Position numbers and translations under genes: made by a program
Notes under the pieces: model-generated
What the model was told of the DNA's origin: nothing
Seen by the model: the letters and a program-made list of their open reading frames with translations, nothing else
Databases searched by the model: none
In this document: positions 18,110 through 26,480 of the stretch, one piece after another
Layout: every line of letters starts with the position of its first letter
Numbering within the stretch: position 1 is the stretch's first letter
Assembly: GCF_003350545.1 (NCBI RefSeq)
Contig: NZ_QQBA01000006.1
Span: 62,001-126,000 of the forward strand
From: Flavobacterium glaciei
GTDB lineage: Bacteria; Bacteroidota; Bacteroidia; Flavobacteriales; Flavobacteriaceae
Length of the DNA stretch: 64,000 nt
Reading direction: 5' to 3'

Positions 18110-18571
18110 TTATTTGTTGTCTACTGTGAAGTTTCTAAAGGCCTCACCAAGTTCATCTACATCTCTATTATACTCCTTTTTAAAAGATTCCCAATCACTA
18201 CTGGTATCATTTTTATACCTTTCAATTTTGGCTTTAATATCATTGTTTTTTTGTTCTAAAATGTCAATTCTTTGAGCATAGTTTTCATTAATTGAAGTCC
18301 CAGTTTTTTTCATACGGACTTTCATCTCTTTAATTTTCATTTCATTTTCAGCGATTGTTGCATTAGTGCTTGCTTTGAATGAATTCCATTCTTCTTCCGT
18401 TGCTAATTTACGTGCGTCTGATAATTCTTCTTTTGCATCATTAAGATTATCTCTTGCTTCTTCAACATTATCTTGAGCCGCCTCTTCTTTTTTTGTAGTG
18501 TTTTGACAACTTGTTAAAACGGTTCCAACCATTAAGGTTGTTAGTGCTAGGGTATAAAGTGTTTTTTTCAT
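18110..18571 (-). CDS. Coiled-coil lipoprotein of unknown function
   Basis: A 153-residue lipoprotein when started at the ATG at 18571, which directly precedes a signal peptide with lipobox VLTSC. A longer in-frame start at 18640 would put 23 charged residues before the signal and would run through a palindrome, so I reject it. The mature part is nearly all charged helix (NLNDAKEELSDARKLATEEE; repeated Glu/Lys heptads), a probable coiled coil in the periplasm. Homologues in Flavobacteria are uncharacterised. Two palindromes sit just upstream (18604-18673). Confidence 0.83.
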   Translation of the reverse strand: MKKTLYTLALTTLMVGTVLTSCQNTTKKEEAAQDNVEEARDNLNDAKEELSDARKLATEEEWNSFKASTNATIAENEMKIKEMKVRMKKTGTSINENYAQRIDILEQKNNDIKAKIERYKNDTSSDWESFKKEYNRDVDELGEAFRNFTVDNK

Positions 18572-18603
18572 TTTGTTTGATTTAATGTTATATTTTTTGA
18601 TGT

Positions 18604-18673
18604 GGTTAAAAAACTTTGGTTTAACCATTTTATAATTCAAACTAGAAGTTTGTACTATTACTAGTTTGAATTA
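18604..18673 (-). promoter_or_regulatory. Two adjacent palindromes upstream of the lipoprotein
   Basis: A 7-bp palindrome (18604-18610 with 18620-18626) and a perfect 13-bp one (18633-18645 with 18661-18673, 15-base loop) lie 33-102 bases before the lipoprotein ATG and downstream of the CsbD-like stop. No T-run follows, so operator sites or leader hairpins fit better than a terminator, but either is possible. Confidence 0.5.
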
Positions 18674-18740
18674 CACAACGGTATTAATGGTAAGTATTGA
18701 AATAATAGGGGCAAACAAGGTTTATTTTGAAATAAAATTA

Positions 18741-18926
18741 TTAGATGGACTTTATAATTTTAAGAATCTCTTCTTTAGTTTTTCCTAATTTAATTTGGAT
18801 TTTTTCAAGTATTTCTTCTTTTTTACTTTTTGTAAAAAGCAAATCATTATCGGTCAAAGCTGCAATTTTTTGTATTAATTTTACTTTTTGCTCTTCCCAA
18901 TTTTCTGTTAGTTTTAATGAATTCAT
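18741..18926 (-). CDS. CsbD-like small stress protein
   Basis: A 61-residue hydrophilic helical protein. LKLTENWEEQKVKLIQKIAA followed by LTDNDLLFTKSKKEEILEKI and a final LGKTKEEI matches the pattern of CsbD-family general stress proteins (W-x-x-x-K-x-K-x-K, then an L-T-D-x-D-L step, then a KLGKTKEE helix). CsbD is a sigma-B-dependent protein of unknown mechanism in Bacillus. The length is typical. It has no visible copy of the shared element in front. Confidence 0.75.
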   Translation of the reverse strand: MNSLKLTENWEEQKVKLIQKIAALTDNDLLFTKSKKEEILEKIQIKLGKTKEEILKIIKSI

Positions 18927-19117
18927 TTATTTTTGTGTATTGTACATGAAATAGTTTTCACTTCACAAATTTGGCGCTTTTACTAATGAATTCAGTTATA
19001 AAACTTTTTGTAATAGTTGTTTTATTTACTGATTTTGTTAATTAATGAGATATACAATAGGTGATACGTCATTAAATAGTTAAATACCTTTTTTTATCTA
19101 AATCAACCATCTATTTT

Positions 19118-19339
19118 TTACTTTAAATCGTCATTATGATTTGGGATGTATTTTTTGATTATGTTTTCTAACGACTCATAATAATCCGTGAGTATTCTAA
19201 TATTTATTTCAGGGCTTGAAATATCAGGAATGGTAACGGTCATCTCATTCAAATATTTAGATAATTCTGGATAGTCATTCCGTATTTTCATTGTAATTTT
19301 AAGAATAGCGTCGTTAAGTTCTTGTTCTGTTTTCATCAT
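19118..19339 (-). CDS. Small acidic protein of unknown function
   Basis: A 73-residue protein with no recognised domain. It begins MKTEQELNDAILKITMKIRN after an alternative Met at position 1 and has a YPELSKYLNEM helix, a short beta-like TVTIPDISSP turn and a final helix. The start at 19339 is followed one codon later by a second ATG, so the first residue is uncertain. It sits between the CsbD-like gene and the DUF4382 gene, with a strong terminator directly upstream that isolates it from the latter. Confidence 0.65.
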   Translation of the reverse strand: MMKTEQELNDAILKITMKIRNDYPELSKYLNEMTVTIPDISSPEINIRILTDYYESLENIIKKYIPNHNDDLK

Positions 19340-19391
19340 GAATATATTTTGAGTTATTTTTAGAAGTACTTTTTATTAAAAACCATAAAAT

Positions 19392-19441
19392 AAAAATCAT
19401 TAAAAACATCATTTTATAGTATGATGTTTTTAATGATTTTT
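19392..19441 (-). terminator. Strong terminator of the DUF4382 lipoprotein gene
   Basis: A perfect 21-bp inverted repeat (19392-19412 with 19421-19441) with an 8-base loop, ending in T-rich sequence on the - strand, 43 bases after the DUF4382 stop. It is AT-rich but unusually long. Confidence 0.85.
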
Positions 19442-19483
19442 GAGAAATTGAGTGGTGAGTAAATGGCATTTTACTCGGCTATT

Positions 19484-20248
19484 TTATAATATAATAAAAG
19501 ATCCTATGTTAGTTGTAAGACCAGCTGTAACTACCAAATCAGTTTTTATTACAGGCAATAACGGTAAAGCAGGAGTAATAGTAATTGTGTATATTCCAGG
19601 TAGAAGTCCCATCACTAAGAAATCACCATTTTCATTTACATTACTTGTATAACTTACACCGGTTGATGAAGTTGCTTCAACTACTGCCATTGTTCCTATT
19701 GGAGTAATTTTACCTTTTATAGAGCCGCTAATTGCTTTTTCTATTGTTCTAATAACCGGTTTCAATTGATATCCACCATTACCAAGTTTTACAACTGATT
19801 TATTGGCATCAAAATCTAAAAGGACAGTATACAAAATCCCTTCTTGAAGCGTTTGGTTAACTTGAAGTTTTAATCCGCTTTGTTGCGCACTCGGAGTGCT
19901 CAAAGGATAACTGATACCATCAAGAACTACTGTATTATTAGTACCTAAAATAAGCCTTATTTGTTTCACAGATGAAATTTCAAGTGAGTCAGTAGCAATT
20001 ATTGTATCGACACCATTAGAAAATTCTAGCAAATTATAAACACCTTTTTCTACATTTAAAGCTACAGTTTTTCCGTTATTTCCTATAACTTCAACACCTT
20101 GTATGTCTACATTTACTTCGTCATAAGGACCTGGAGCGTCAGTCAGTCTCACGGCATAAGGATAACTGGCATTTGTATCATCATTGTTACAGGAATAGAT
20201 TAATAATCCAAGCATGATGAAAGATAGAGCAAATTTCATTTTTTTCAT
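19484..20248 (-). CDS. DUF4382 lipoprotein with carboxypeptidase-regulatory-like domain
   Basis: A 254-residue lipoprotein (lipobox LLIYSC near residues 15-20). Residues about 30-165 match DUF4382: VRLTDAPGPYDEVNVDIQGV, LLEFSNGVDTIIATDSLE and IRLILGTNNTVVLDG are hallmark phrases. Residues about 170-254 form a beta-sandwich of the carboxypeptidase-regulatory type (GSIKGKITPIGTMAVVEATS, then MGLLPGIYTITITPALP). It is probably displayed in the periplasm or on the cell surface; function unknown. A copy of the shared element lies 69 bases upstream and a strong terminator follows, so it is its own unit. Confidence 0.88.
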   Translation of the reverse strand: MKKMKFALSFIMLGLLIYSCNNDDTNASYPYAVRLTDAPGPYDEVNVDIQGVEVIGNNGKTVALNVEKGVYNLLEFSNGVDTIIATDSLEISSVKQIRLILGTNNTVVLDGISYPLSTPSAQQSGLKLQVNQTLQEGILYTVLLDFDANKSVVKLGNGGYQLKPVIRTIEKAISGSIKGKITPIGTMAVVEATSSTGVSYTSNVNENGDFLVMGLLPGIYTITITPALPLLPVIKTDLVVTAGLTTNIGSFIIL

Positions 20249-20316
20249 TTCATTTTAATTTAGGGGTTCAAATTATTTATTGTTTAGTAAAGATACTCTG
20301 CGTCTTATTGTTATAT

Positions 20317-20353
20317 GTTATACAACTTCACTATTAAGTTGTAGAATTCTCAC
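20317..20353 (-). promoter_or_regulatory. Shared 37-bp element, copy 3 (DUF4382 gene)
   Basis: On the - strand: GTGAGAAT, 2 bases, TACAAC, 15 bases, TATAAC, 69 bases before the ATG. This copy also contains a perfect 8-bp inverted repeat (20321-20328 with 20336-20343) lying across the spacer and the inner hexamer. Confidence 0.82.
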
Positions 20354-20432
20354 TTTCAAGGTTTAAACGATAAGTTATTTCTTAATTTAATATGCTTTAC
20401 AAAAAAAAATATGTACAATACCTATTTTAAAC

Positions 20433-21317
20433 CTATTTAATGGTATCAGATGTTGCACCCATATTTAATTCCTTTTTCATTTCTATTTCTTCTTGATCTT
20501 CTAATTCATCCAGTTTTTTATCTTCTGCTTTTTTCTTTTTATTGAAATAGCCTCTTAGTAAGAAATTATGTTTTGCAGCTTCAATAACTTCATTCAATCC
20601 CTTAGTCGCAGTTTTAACATTCGTTAAAGAGGAATCAATAACTTTGCCCATTCTTTCATCGCTTACCAGTTTAGACAAAGCTCCTTTTCCGTTATTCATG
20701 TTTACCGTAAATTTTTTGAATTCAGTTGAACTATTTTCAAGATTAGTAACCATAGTTTTTATGCTGTTTCCAAATTCTTCATCAGAAACCAATCTGGACA
20801 AAGCACCATTTCCATTATTCATGCTATAACTAAATTGGGCTAACTGTGCTGTAATTACACCTGCATTATCGACACTTTTTTTAACGCTAACCATTAAATC
20901 TTCCATTTCTATCGCTTGCTTTGAAGCAATGACATCATTGTTTTCTACAATTACTTTAGAGTTTTTTCCGGATGAAATTACTAGGACTTTATCGCCCATT
21001 AAACCATCAGAACTAATACTCGCAATTGCATCTTTTTTGATGTATTTACGAACTTCTTCTTTTATGACTAATTTAATCACTACAGAAGTGTCCGTAAGAA
21101 ATTCGATTTCTTCGACAGTACCTATATTTATTCCTGAAAAACGAACATTATTCCCTACTTCGAGTCCATTTACAGAGTTAAATTTTGAATTTAATTCAAA
21201 TGTAGAACCAAATAAATTCTTCTGTTTTCCAACAAAATAAATTGTTGAGACAAAAAGTACCAATCCTATAATTACAAACATTCCTAATTTCCATTGGTAT
21301 CCAGATTCTTTATTCAT
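20433..21317 (-). CDS. MlaD-family substrate-binding protein of a lipid ABC transporter
   Basis: A 294-residue protein with an N-terminal membrane anchor (LGMFVIIGLVLFVSTIYFVG, about 11-30) and an MCE/MlaD domain (about 37-120) containing GLEVGNNVRFSGINIGTVEE. The following region holds two near-identical helices (NNGNGALSRLVSDEEFG and NNGKGALSKLVSDERMG) of a kind common in Bacteroidetes MlaD proteins. MCE proteins form rings that carry lipids between membranes. It lies 18 bases after the ATPase gene and is last in the mlaE-mlaF-mlaD order, so the three form one transporter. The C-terminal tail is rich in Glu/Lys. Confidence 0.9.
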   Translation of the reverse strand: MNKESGYQWKLGMFVIIGLVLFVSTIYFVGKQKNLFGSTFELNSKFNSVNGLEVGNNVRFSGINIGTVEEIEFLTDTSVVIKLVIKEEVRKYIKKDAIASISSDGLMGDKVLVISSGKNSKVIVENNDVIASKQAIEMEDLMVSVKKSVDNAGVITAQLAQFSYSMNNGNGALSRLVSDEEFGNSIKTMVTNLENSSTEFKKFTVNMNNGKGALSKLVSDERMGKVIDSSLTNVKTATKGLNEVIEAAKHNFLLRGYFNKKKKAEDKKLDELEDQEEIEMKKELNMGATSDTIK

Positions 21318-21335
21318 TTTATGTTTTTTTATTGG

Positions 21336-22112
21336 TTAAAGGAAAAAAGATCGAACCCATTCGTCCTCGCTTTTTTCTAATTCTTCGTAAGTTCCTTCGG
21401 CATGTATTATACCATCTTTTAGAATCACAAGTCGATCAGCAGTGTGTTTTGCACAGGCCATATCATGAGTGATTATAATCGACGATGTTTTGTGTTTTTT
21501 TTGAATTTCTAATAACAATTCGCTGATTTCTCGGGATGTTATTGTGTCTAATCCAGTGGTAGGTTCATCATATAATATTATTTCAGGTTTCAGAATAAGA
21601 GTTCTGGCTAGACCAATTCTTTTTCGCATTCCTCCCGATAATTCCGAAGGCATTTGATCAATTGCCTCGCTCAATCCTACACTTTCTAAAACGTCTTTTA
21701 TTTGATTTTCTAATTCTTCTGCAGATAAATCTTTGGCGTGTCGCTTCAATGTAAATCCTAGATTTTCTCGTACACTCATGGAATCATACAGCGCTGCATT
21801 TTGAAAAAGAAAACCTATGCGGACTCTTATTTCATTGAGCTCATTTGTATCAATTTTTGTGATATCAGTGCCAAATACATTTATTTCTCCTTCGTCAGCA
21901 ATTATTAAACCGACTATACATTTTATAGTAATTGATTTACCTGAACCTGATTTTCCCAATACCACTAAATTTTCTCCTTTATTTACAGAGAAAGTAACTC
22001 CTTTTAATACCTCATTGCTCCCGAAGGATTTATAAAGTTTTTTTATTTCTATTATGGGATCATTAGTTTTAGAAACTGGAGTAGGAGCTGTTGTTGTTAT
22101 TTCTTGTGTCAT
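21336..22112 (-). CDS. MlaF-like ABC transporter ATPase
   Basis: A 258-residue ABC ATPase. Walker A GKSGSGKS is near residues 53-60, the signature LSGGMRKR near 162-169, and Walker B ILYDEPTTGLD near 183-193, then an H-loop in IIITHDM. The Q-loop region has FLFQNAALYDSMSVREN, the form found in MlaF/Mkl-type lipid transporters. It powers lipid movement with the permease and MCE protein encoded on either side. One base separates it from the permease gene. Confidence 0.93.
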   Translation of the reverse strand: MTQEITTTAPTPVSKTNDPIIEIKKLYKSFGSNEVLKGVTFSVNKGENLVVLGKSGSGKSITIKCIVGLIIADEGEINVFGTDITKIDTNELNEIRVRIGFLFQNAALYDSMSVRENLGFTLKRHAKDLSAEELENQIKDVLESVGLSEAIDQMPSELSGGMRKRIGLARTLILKPEIILYDEPTTGLDTITSREISELLLEIQKKHKTSSIIITHDMACAKHTADRLVILKDGIIHAEGTYEELEKSEDEWVRSFFL

Positions 22113-22113
22113 T

Positions 22114-22905
22114 TTAGAAAAATAAATCAGTTATTTGTACTGCAAGCATATCAATAATAAATATTGTTAATGAAGCAGTAACTACAGCAGAGTTAGCGGC
22201 TTTTCCAACGCTTTCAGTTCCATTTGCAGCATTAAATCCTTTGTAACAGCCAATCATTCCAATAAAGAAACCAAAGAAAAAAGTTTTCATAGTCGCTGGA
22301 AAAATATCTAAAAATGTTATGGATTCTAAAACTTGCGAGAGGTAACGATACATATTAACGTCACTGTGAATATTTATACCTACATATCCTCCTATAATCC
22401 CAATACCATCTGCATAAAATACTAAAAGAGGAATCATCAATGTTGTGGCTAAAATCCTTGTAACAACTAAATATTTATACGGGTTTATTGCAGAAACTTC
22501 CATGGCATCTATTTGTTCTGTTACTTTCATAGACCCTAATTCTGCACCTATACCGGATGAAACTTTACCAGCACAAATTAATGCAGTAATTACAGGTGCA
22601 ATTTCCCGTATTAATGAAAGTGCAACCATACTAGGCAACCAGGATTCTGCACCAAACTTAGCTAGTGTAGGTCTTGATTGTAGCGTAAGCACTAATCCCA
22701 TTATAAATCCTGTGATGGTTACTAATGGCAAAGATTTATACCCAATAACGTAACATTGTTTTATGAATTCTTTGATTTCATAAGGAGGCTTTACCACTTC
22801 TTTAAAAAAACGCATTGTAAATAATGTAATTTTGCCTACATCATTAAAAGTTTCTTTCAAATAGGTAATTATACTTTCTTTTTTGGCGGCTACTATACTA
22901 TTCAT
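22114..22905 (-). CDS. MlaE-family ABC transporter permease
   Basis: A 263-residue membrane protein with about five helices. LREIAPVITALICAGKVSSG near 97-116 and GAELGSMKVTEQIDAMEVSA near 118-137 are the MlaE signature. It should transport phospholipids together with the ATPase and MlaD-like proteins next to it. Whether it exports or retrieves lipids cannot be told from sequence. It is first in a three-gene operon. No copy of the shared element precedes it directly, but the element before the DUF2383 pseudogene (23526-23562) could reach it by read-through. Confidence 0.93.
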   Translation of the reverse strand: MNSIVAAKKESIITYLKETFNDVGKITLFTMRFFKEVVKPPYEIKEFIKQCYVIGYKSLPLVTITGFIMGLVLTLQSRPTLAKFGAESWLPSMVALSLIREIAPVITALICAGKVSSGIGAELGSMKVTEQIDAMEVSAINPYKYLVVTRILATTLMIPLLVFYADGIGIIGGYVGINIHSDVNMYRYLSQVLESITFLDIFPATMKTFFFGFFIGMIGCYKGFNAANGTESVGKAANSAVVTASLTIFIIDMLAVQITDLFF

Positions 22906-22975
22906 TTGTCTTTGTATTTTTTTTGGATGCTAATTAAGTGTTGATTTTAAATAAATAATAAAAAAAATATTTGCT

Positions 22976-23429
22976 TTAATTCAACATTAAACCACCTAAC
23001 TGTTTTGCTTTATAATGAAACACAGTTAAAAGATTTTGCTGTGTTTTAACTAACATTATAAGCGCAGTGTTAAGATTTCTAAAATGATCATTCACTGTTT
23101 CTAGATAGCTTTTTGTAGCTTCAAATTCTTTGTATGCTATGGTATTCAAAAAATATTTTTGGTGAGAATTAATGAAACTTGCTTTAAGATTTAACCAAAG
23201 TCTCACAAAAAAAGCTATTATTGTTTATTACGATAGCAATTCCGCTCATTTTTTGAACTTCTTTAGCCAGTTCTGATTTATAAATTTTGCTAGTTTCCTG
23301 GAACTTGTAAAACAAATCTTTAATATCACTTTCTGAGGCAAAGATTATTGCAGTTTCAATAATCTGAACTCTATCACTATTGATATCAATACGATTATTT
23401 AATTCTACAATTGATTTGTCTCTATTCAT
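22976..23429 (-). pseudogene. Frameshifted DUF2383 (PA2169-type) four-helix protein
   Basis: Two overlapping frames together spell one DUF2383-type protein of about 150 residues, the usual family length. The first (23429-23184) begins MNRDKSIVELNNRIDINSDR and has the family's early helices. The second (to 22976) continues with LWLNLKASFINSHQKYFLN and the last helices. The join falls at a run of seven A's at 23207-23213 (T's on the coding strand). Removing one base gives NSFFVRLWLNLK in a single frame, matching the family pattern. The span of 454 bases is one base over a multiple of three. It is a true mutation, a slippage site or a sequencing error. The shared 37-bp element lies 97 bases upstream. 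Confidence 0.8.
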
Positions 23430-23525
23430 TCTATTTGCTTTAGGAAAACTAAATCAATTCCTATTTTACAGGACTTTGATTGAGATAATCTCCTTACAAA
23501 ATTCTTTATATTAGCTGCTAAATGT

Positions 23526-23562
23526 GTTATATAACTATTATATAATGTTTCATTATTCACAC
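23526..23562 (-). promoter_or_regulatory. Shared 37-bp element, copy 4 (DUF2383 pseudogene)
   Basis: On the - strand: GTGTGAAT, 2 bases, TGAAAC, 15 bases, TATAAC, then ACAT. It is 97 bases before the first ATG of the frameshifted DUF2383 gene and could also feed the Mla operon beyond it. Confidence 0.82.
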
Positions 23563-23593
23563 ATTCAATAAATCAGAAAAATTGCTATAGGAT

Positions 23594-23815
23594 TTAATTT
23601 ACTTTTTTATTATTGGTCACGATTAAAACGACACCGCCTACAGCAAGTATAATTCCAATAATTGGGGACCAACTTAAGGGATGATTTACTTCTTTGTTGA
23701 TTTGAATAGGGCCTATGTCGACCACTTTTTCGGTTGTGACATAATTAAAACTGGTGTACAACAGCATAATTATTCCCAGAATAATCATGATGATTCCTAT
23801 GGTTTTTGTTTTCAT
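23594..23815 (-). CDS. Small two-helix membrane protein of unknown function
   Basis: A 73-residue protein with two membrane helices (IIMIILGIIMLLYTSFNYV, about 8-26, and SPIIGIILAVGGVVLIV, about 50-66) joined by a 20-residue loop with VVDIGPIQINKEVNHPLSW, and ending in basic residues. It resembles small membrane proteins annotated as DUF3185-like or hypothetical in Flavobacteria, but I cannot name a family with certainty. There is no shared element in its 262-base upstream gap and I see nothing else in that gap. Confidence 0.72.
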   Translation of the reverse strand: MKTKTIGIIMIILGIIMLLYTSFNYVTTEKVVDIGPIQINKEVNHPLSWSPIIGIILAVGGVVLIVTNNKKVN

Positions 23816-24077
23816 TTGTAAAGTTGATTTATAATTTATTGATGTAAGCTTTTGAAAATTAATTTTTCTCTAATCAAGTTTTGGATATACTTCTATTTTT
23901 ATCAGAATCATTACTCTTGATTTTAATTAAAAAAAAAACAGATGTAATTATTCAAAGGTCAAAGGGTTTAATTTTTGAAATCTTAGAACCAAATTGAGTT
24001 ATTCCATTATGATTTTTAATTGTTTGACATATTAAAAAACAGTACTCTAAATAAAATTTATACGATTGCAAATTGAA

Positions 24078-26480
24078 TTAATGAGTAAGATTGCTTTTTA
24101 GTAGTGAAGATTTCCCCAACTTAATAGTATTTCCAATGGGGATAGGAATAGTTTTTTCTGCTTTTTTGAATGTTTTTTCTATTGTTAATCTAGCCATCAA
24201 ATAACTTACTGTTGATTCTGCACCTTGATTTAGATTTATATAATTGTCTTCTAATCCGTCGTAGCATCCTCCGGTACAAGGATTGTAAATAATCTGTTGC
24301 AAATGATTGTTTCCTAAAAACCATTTGAATGCAGTTTCCATTTTTTCCAAGTATTCCTCATTCTTAAAAACAATTGCAAATTTTTCTAAAGCCAGAATTG
24401 TATAAGCCACATCAATAGGTTGTTCGCCTCCTAAAGGATTTGGCTCTAACTGATTTTTTTTATTAAGCCATCCTTTATTCGAAATCACCTGAATCCTATT
24501 TGCAATAAAAATTTTAGAAAGTAGGAAGTCAAAAGATGATTTTGCAATTTCTTTATAAATTAATTCATCTGTTGCTAACCAAGCACAAAGCATTGCTTCT
24601 GGTAAAATACTGTTACCATAAGTAAGATAACTTTCAAACCAATTCCATTCCTTATCAGCTTCGTGTTTGTACATTTGTACTAGTCTGTTAGCTAATTTCT
24701 TAATTATAGAAATGTTTTTTTCTGACGCGTTTTTTGTATTATAGTAATACACTCCTTTGATTATGAAAGCCATTGCTCGCGTGGAGTGAATTTCAAAAAC
24801 ATTTACGAGTGCACTTTCCATGGTAAGAGCAGCATCTTTAGCTAACTCTTCGTGAAGAATGTTGCTGATTGAATTTAGATAACCCAAAGCCCAAATAGCT
24901 CTTCCATTCGAATCTTCAAGGTTTGTTTTGTAGTTTTGTTTTGTGAAATTATATTCTTCATTGATGTAATTCAGAAAATACAAATCGTTTTGCAAACAAT
25001 ATTTTATAAAATCAAAATAGATCTGAATGTATTTCAAATCATTAGAATCCTTAGTTAATTCATAGTGCTGACAAAGAGCCACCAAAGCTCTCGCATTATC
25101 ATCTAAAGTATATCCCGAATCAATATCCGGTTGATTAATCTTAGAAAATTGAATCATTCCAAAGGATGTTGTTAATTTTTTTATGTGATTAAGATTTACC
25201 TTTGGAAGTTTGTAGTTTAAGATGAAGTCTTTAGGTTTTATTTTTTTAAATAAAATTGCGTGAGCAATAGCTGCATTTTCCCATGAAGTAGGAGCGATTC
25301 TATGAACCCCATTTAACCCCATGTTTATTCTTAACGGTTCATCAAGCAATAGCATATTTGCTTTCTCCGCTAATTGTTTTGGATTGTCAAAATCTATAAT
25401 GATACCCACATCATTCTTCAATACTTCACACGCGTGGGGAATTGGAGTTGAAATAATTGGGCATCCACAACTTATGGCATAGGAAAAAGTTCCACTTACA
25501 GCTTGATTTGGATCTTTAGAAGTAAATAAATAAATATCAGTAAGTTGTAAATATTCTAAAAGATCAGGCAATGGCAAAAAACGATTTATAAATTGCACAT
25601 GATTCTGTAGTTGTAAATCTTCAATCTTAGCTTGAAGCATCATTCGGTATCTTTCGCCTTCTTCTTTTACTACTGAAGGATGGGTTTTTCCTATAATAAG
25701 AAAGAGCACATCTTTATTCTTTTTTACTATTTTAGGCAATGCTTCTAAAGTAGTTTCAATACTTTTTCCAGAGCTTAATAATCCAAATGTTGAAAGTATT
25801 TTTTTTCCTTCTAAATGGTATTTTATTTTTAGCTCTTCTTTATCAGAATGAGGAACTAAATGAGTTCCATGCTGAATGATTGTAATTTTATCTTTTGCAA
25901 TACCGTAATCGCTAATTAATAATAAAGCAGCAGAATTTGTCATTACAATTATAGAGTGTACTTCACTTGCTAAACTTTCAATATTTGCTTTTAATGAGGT
26001 ATTAGGTCTGGGTAATACAGTATGAAAAACAATGATAGTAGGTTTTTGAAGTGTTTGTATAAACTCCCTTAAATCGGACTCATTATTTTTGAACAATCCA
26101 AATTCATGCTGAATCAATACCATTTTTATATTGGTATTACTATTAATTTGATCTGCTAAATTGATAAAGGCATTAGGATAATCTGTATTTAGAATATACT
26201 TGATAGCATCAGAATAGGTATGTTGCTCATTATTTGATTCTAAAGGGCAAATTTTTATTTTAAATGATTCCTGGAATTTATTATTAAGCGCTTCAATCAA
26301 ATCTTGTGAATACGTTGCAATACCACATTCTCTTGGCGGGTATGTTGTAATAAATAATATTTCAGGTAACTCCTTTTTTGTATTAGTAAGAAGAGAATTA
26401 TTAGGCTTATTCCCAAAGGCTTTCTTTGCAATAGGTATAGCGGGAATGTTTTGGCGTTTAAGAATGATTTTATTAATCAT
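24078..26480 (-). CDS. Two-domain glycosyltransferase (GT-B, GT4-like) with C-terminal helical sugar-binding/hydrolase-like domain
   Basis: An 800-residue protein. Residues about 38-420 are a GT-B glycosyltransferase: TTYPPRECGIATYSQDLIEA near 46-65, a Rossmann-like middle, and the donor-site phrase SCGCPIISTPIPHACEVLKN near 332-351. Residues about 440-780 form an all-helical region with SGYTLDDNARALVALCQHYE near 458-477 and later LGGEQPIDVAYTILALEKF and NQGAESTVSYLMARLTIEK, as in alpha/alpha-barrel sugar-active proteins. It overlaps the GH130 gene by 8 bases, so the two are translated as a pair. Together they probably build or turn over a mannose-containing glycan; the sugar is inferred from GH130. 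Confidence 0.87.
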   Translation of the reverse strand: MINKIILKRQNIPAIPIAKKAFGNKPNNSLLTNTKKELPEILFITTYPPRECGIATYSQDLIEALNNKFQESFKIKICPLESNNEQHTYSDAIKYILNTDYPNAFINLADQINSNTNIKMVLIQHEFGLFKNNESDLREFIQTLQKPTIIVFHTVLPRPNTSLKANIESLASEVHSIIVMTNSAALLLISDYGIAKDKITIIQHGTHLVPHSDKEELKIKYHLEGKKILSTFGLLSSGKSIETTLEALPKIVKKNKDVLFLIIGKTHPSVVKEEGERYRMMLQAKIEDLQLQNHVQFINRFLPLPDLLEYLQLTDIYLFTSKDPNQAVSGTFSYAISCGCPIISTPIPHACEVLKNDVGIIIDFDNPKQLAEKANMLLLDEPLRINMGLNGVHRIAPTSWENAAIAHAILFKKIKPKDFILNYKLPKVNLNHIKKLTTSFGMIQFSKINQPDIDSGYTLDDNARALVALCQHYELTKDSNDLKYIQIYFDFIKYCLQNDLYFLNYINEEYNFTKQNYKTNLEDSNGRAIWALGYLNSISNILHEELAKDAALTMESALVNVFEIHSTRAMAFIIKGVYYYNTKNASEKNISIIKKLANRLVQMYKHEADKEWNWFESYLTYGNSILPEAMLCAWLATDELIYKEIAKSSFDFLLSKIFIANRIQVISNKGWLNKKNQLEPNPLGGEQPIDVAYTILALEKFAIVFKNEEYLEKMETAFKWFLGNNHLQQIIYNPCTGGCYDGLEDNYINLNQGAESTVSYLMARLTIEKTFKKAEKTIPIPIGNTIKLGKSSLLKSNLTH

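Noticed and set aside
18572-18640. N-terminal extension of the coiled-coil lipoprotein
   Set aside because: It would put 23 charged residues before the signal peptide and would overlap the palindromes; the ATG at 18571 begins a normal lipoprotein signal.
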